A DNA stretch of 64,000 bases from Rhynchospora pubera (taxonomy: Eukaryota; Streptophyta; Magnoliopsida; Poales; Cyperaceae): positions 126,160,752-126,224,751 of the forward strand of contig CM051462.1 in NCBI GenBank assembly GCA_028095005.1, written 5' to 3'. Numbering within the stretch: position 1 is the first letter of the stretch; each line of letters opens with the position of its first letter. A program made the position numbers and the translations under genes. Below are positions 60,829-64,000 of the stretch, in pieces. The notes beneath the pieces are model-generated. The model made no database searches. It saw only the letters and a list, made by a program, of their open reading frames with translations, and was not told the origin of the DNA.

Positions 60829-60942
60829 ATTATTTATAAGGATTAGAATGTAATAAGTTATATTTTAAATTTTTTATTATTTATAAGGATTAGAATGTAA
60901 TAAGTTATATTATTTATAAGGATTAGAATGTAATAAGTTATA
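60829..60942. repeat. Three copies of a roughly 32-bp AT-rich repeat
   Basis: The phrase attatttataaggattagaa followed by tgtaataagttatat occurs three times, the last two adjacent and the first separated by a T-rich stretch. It is a minor tandem array with no gene. Confidence 0.75.
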
Positions 60943-62910
60943 TTTAAAATTTTTATTGTTTTTCCTTTTGCAATATAAAACCCCTCTTCCTTGGCAACCG
61001 ATCTATTCAGTTGCCCAATAATTTACTTCTGGCTCGTGCGCGAGCTACGCCACCTAACTTTTACGACCATGCATTAAATTCTGAACCATGCGCAGCTCGT
61101 AAAGAATAAGGCTCGGGAATGGAGTGCCGGTGCTGGCTGGCGCGCCAGTCTTCTGGAGTGAATAATTGCGTAAACGACTACATTTGCCACATGAGGACTG
61201 CATTTGAAAATATAAATAAATAAATAAACCCAATTTTAATAAACACAACTACACGAGGAAACCATAATCGCCAGCTAGTGGATTCACCAAAATGCCCTTC
61301 TGGACGGAATTTAAGTGGCGATGGGACCACAGACGTCGCTCCAGTAATGTGTTGTGCTGCTGCACCGACTCAGAAATTTCGTCTTCTCAATTTCTATTAT
61401 GTTTTTTTTTTTTAATGGAATATTTAGTTTAAGATTTTCTGGTGTATCTATCTGAAAATCTTTCGCTTTTCGGATTTGTGAGAGTATCCATCTGAAAATC
61501 TTTCCTTATTCAATCAATTTTACTTGAATAATCTGGTCTTTTGTAAGAACCGCTTTTTTTTTTAAAAAAAAGGGGAAAACTGAAAGCTTGAAAAATTTTC
61601 TAATATTATTTTTACTGGAAAAATTAGTGCTGGGAATTTTTGAAATATAAAACTATTTTTTGTTAACGCCAGAGATACTGGGTCATCTATTATTCCAGTG
61701 ACCAAAATCACTATCATCAAATACTAATAGACTATATAGTTACTAACTTATTATTAGAAAAGGCAGGGCGGACTAAGTCAGGTCTCAGGGCAGAAGAGGC
61801 TACGGCCCGCCAAATATTAACATGTTATTCTTTTTCTTTTTGATCGTTGATTGGCGATGACCAAGTCAACAAATCACAACAAAATTTTACAAGAGAAAAA
61901 AATAAAGAAATATAGAAAACATGTTTACCAAAAATTGATGTGAAAACAGGCAAAAGAAAAAAAAATCGTTCTACAATGTTCACTTATAAATGAGTCTGTG
62001 TTGTTTGAATAATCTAATTCTTCATAAAGTTAACTTCGAAGATATATCATTTTACGGAAGTTGCAGGGTGTGAAGGCCATCCACGACTCAATTTCCACAA
62101 TTGAGCGTCGAACTATATATCATAAAAATCATCTCTAGAAAATGACCACCCCGAAGTTATCGATTCAATTTTCAACGTCAGGGTTAGTATAAAAATCCAT
62201 TTTTTTATTTCTTTCTCCTTTCATCTTGTTTCATATCATTGTCTCCTTTTTATTCCCCTCCTTGATGCGAACTGGAACGGATTTAAATTCATTTTATTAT
62301 AATTATAAATGATATAAAATCTCTCTTATTTTTTTCCCCATCAAAAGTTCTTGCATGTATTCTAATGATCCTACAAATTGCAATTTCTCAAGTTTCTTAC
62401 ATTAGACCTCCACAAAGACAAATATGTGACTATAAATATATTAGCGATCTTTATAATAAAATATACATACTTTTATTGATATTGGTACGAAGTCAAGTAC
62501 TTAACTTTTAGATATTTCATAACCTTCGCTGATGAATTTTCCGACTCAATCAGGAATTAATAATGCACGTAATCTCTTGAAAGCTGGGATGGAAATAAAA
62601 TGGACATGGAGTGAAATAATAAGCTCTTTGGATAATCTTTTATTATATTTTCCGTATCCAAGTTTGTATGTGTTTAAGAACAATAGAAGCAGAGGCGTAA
62701 AGATAGGAATGTTTAAGAATAATATCTGCACATTTTTTCTTTACCCATGCGTATCCTCAAATGTCAGCATGATGCATTTCTAGATAAAATATTAAGTAAT
62801 TTGCACTGCCACCGCTTCTTATTAAATCAGCAACTAACTTTTAGGATAGCTTTCATTGAATATATGTTTTTGCAAAAGAATATTTCTATACGATGCGGGA
62901 GTACAAAGTT
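60943..62910. other. Intergenic DNA without recognised features
   Basis: Mostly AT-rich. Around 61020-61160 and 61260-61370 the GC content rises (gcgcgagctacgcc, ctggcgcgccag), but no convincing exon or element could be built on either strand. The short open frames at 61054-61248 and 62532-62947 look like chance. Confidence 0.4.
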
Positions 62911-64000
62911 CACTACGCGAAATATGGGATTTTGTAACGTTCTATAAAAAGGATCCGTAACGTTTATGGACACGTTACAGTAGGCTCCGTTGCAAAAAGA
63001 ATTAAACGTTACAGATTTGCAACATTCTTTAAAAAAAAAACGTTACAGATTATTAAATTAATATTTTACACACAGCTTTTTGAATAAATCTGTAACGCTT
63101 TATTTGAAAAAAACGTTATAGAATATGGGATTCTGTAACGTTTTTTTGAAAAAAAACGTTGCAAAATTATTTTATTTTTTTATATAGTAGGTATTCTGAC
63201 CAGTACAGTATCGATTGTCAAATCCTCTAGTAGAATCCAGCCTAATTACCATAACTAAAACCATGAGCAATAAACACTTGACAAGCCAATTAATCTCAAT
63301 TAGACATCAAAAGAATCAAATAGAACAACAGAAGATAAAAAACATGATTAATCAATTAGACATCAAAATATCAACAAACAAAATTACAATCCCAATTACA
63401 ATTCTCTCCTAGTACAAAAAAAAAACAAAATATTTCTCTATACACACGTCCGGCCATAGCACTCCCGATTTACTTCTCAGATATGCAACTAGTTGTCCAT
63501 ACCCTTGGCTTCCATATGCACTACCTTGAATCGCTGGCTGTTGGTATGTTGCTGGTGGCTAGTGGTAGATAGGGGACAGGATTCTGATACTGAACATTCA
63601 GGGTTGCTGTTAAAAAACATGTTTAAAATAAGCTTTTGAATGCTGATGATTTTGAACATAGCACAAAAGGTTTGTGGTAATTGGTTAATAGAAAGAGAGG
63701 AATACCTTGTTGTATTCTTTTTTCAGCATAAGTTTCTTCTCCATGCCTTACATTTGTTCCACTTGTGTAATATTTGTCTTTTTCTCATACTAAAATGTGG
63801 ACCTGTACTCAAAACGTAGGAAAAAAGAGCAATTCAGAGAAGCTATCACAACACCAATACAATCCCATAAATTTAATAAGATGAAGTATGAAACTTTGAT
63901 GCACAAAGAAAGAAATTGAATTACCACGCCAATGAGCTCAACAGAACTTAATACATGAAAAATGTTCACACTATTCTATTCTCTAATAACATGTTCACAC
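62911..64000. mobile_element. Left end of a second CACTA-type element
   Basis: A CACTACGCGAAATATGGGA terminus at 62911 is followed within 270 bases by about nine copies of TGTAACGTTT or its complement AAACGTTACA in both orientations. That is the usual build of a CACTA end with subterminal transposase-binding repeats. The partner end and the 3-bp duplication must lie beyond the window. The sequence from 63200 to 64000 is AT-rich with no recognised transposase. Confidence 0.6.

Overview
This window is nuclear DNA of a flowering plant. The genes have many short GT-AG introns, the intergenic DNA is very AT-rich, and most of the non-genic sequence is transposable elements. The gene families and the dicot-type P450 reductase N-terminus point to a eudicot, probably an asterid. 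I cannot name the species from sequence alone.

Layout. 0-2.3 kb: a Helitron inside AATTGTCC-type degenerate repeats, then the TML promoter. 2.3-6.2 kb: TML, an endocytic TPLATE-complex subunit (+). 7.55-7.73 kb: a hAT-type MITE with a perfect 8-bp target duplication. 8.06-8.71 kb: an unrecognised two-exon gene (-). 9-13.1 kb: AT-rich DNA with two pairs of direct repeats. 13.5-16.5 kb: a six-exon HAD-family sugar/glycerol-phosphate phosphatase (GPP type, +). 17.5-20.2 kb: copy 1 of a 2.7-kb dispersed repeat. 20.8-21.4 kb: a Tourist-like MITE against a broken gene fragment.

21.5-34.7 kb is one retrotransposon locus arranged LTR-internal-LTR-internal-LTR. It is read on the minus strand, has an exact period of 4,119 bp, a tRNA-Asp-type primer site and an outer ATTAC target duplication. 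The first LTR carries a nested 3.3-kb CACTA transposon that holds an exon resembling F-actin capping protein beta. 34.7-37.3 kb: a probable solo LTR and an older LTR remnant. 37.3-40.4 kb: a second, larger Helitron carrying exon-like segments. 40.8-43.5 kb: copy 2 of the 2.7-kb repeat, which ends against a Treslin-like pseudogene (43.6-46.1 kb) that still has a perfect E2F site upstream.

46.4-46.55 kb: a tRNA-derived SINE. 48.15-50.77 kb: a second GPP-type phosphatase with identical exon lengths to the first. It is followed by three 80-bp tandem repeats and an orphan sixth exon of the same family. 52.9-58.1 kb: a complete 18-exon NADPH-cytochrome P450 reductase gene (-, 696 aa). 58.6-64 kb: MITEs, including a 416-bp fold-back, and the left end of another CACTA element that runs off the window.

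The genes form no operon-like unit. TML helps form endocytic vesicles, the two phosphatases dephosphorylate small phospho-metabolites, and the reductase feeds electrons to microsomal P450s. From general knowledge of Arabidopsis, TML and GPP2 (At5g57460 and At5g57440) lie close together there too, so the 2-16 kb block looks like conserved microsynteny. The window as a whole shows nested and tandem transposon growth between ordinary genes.
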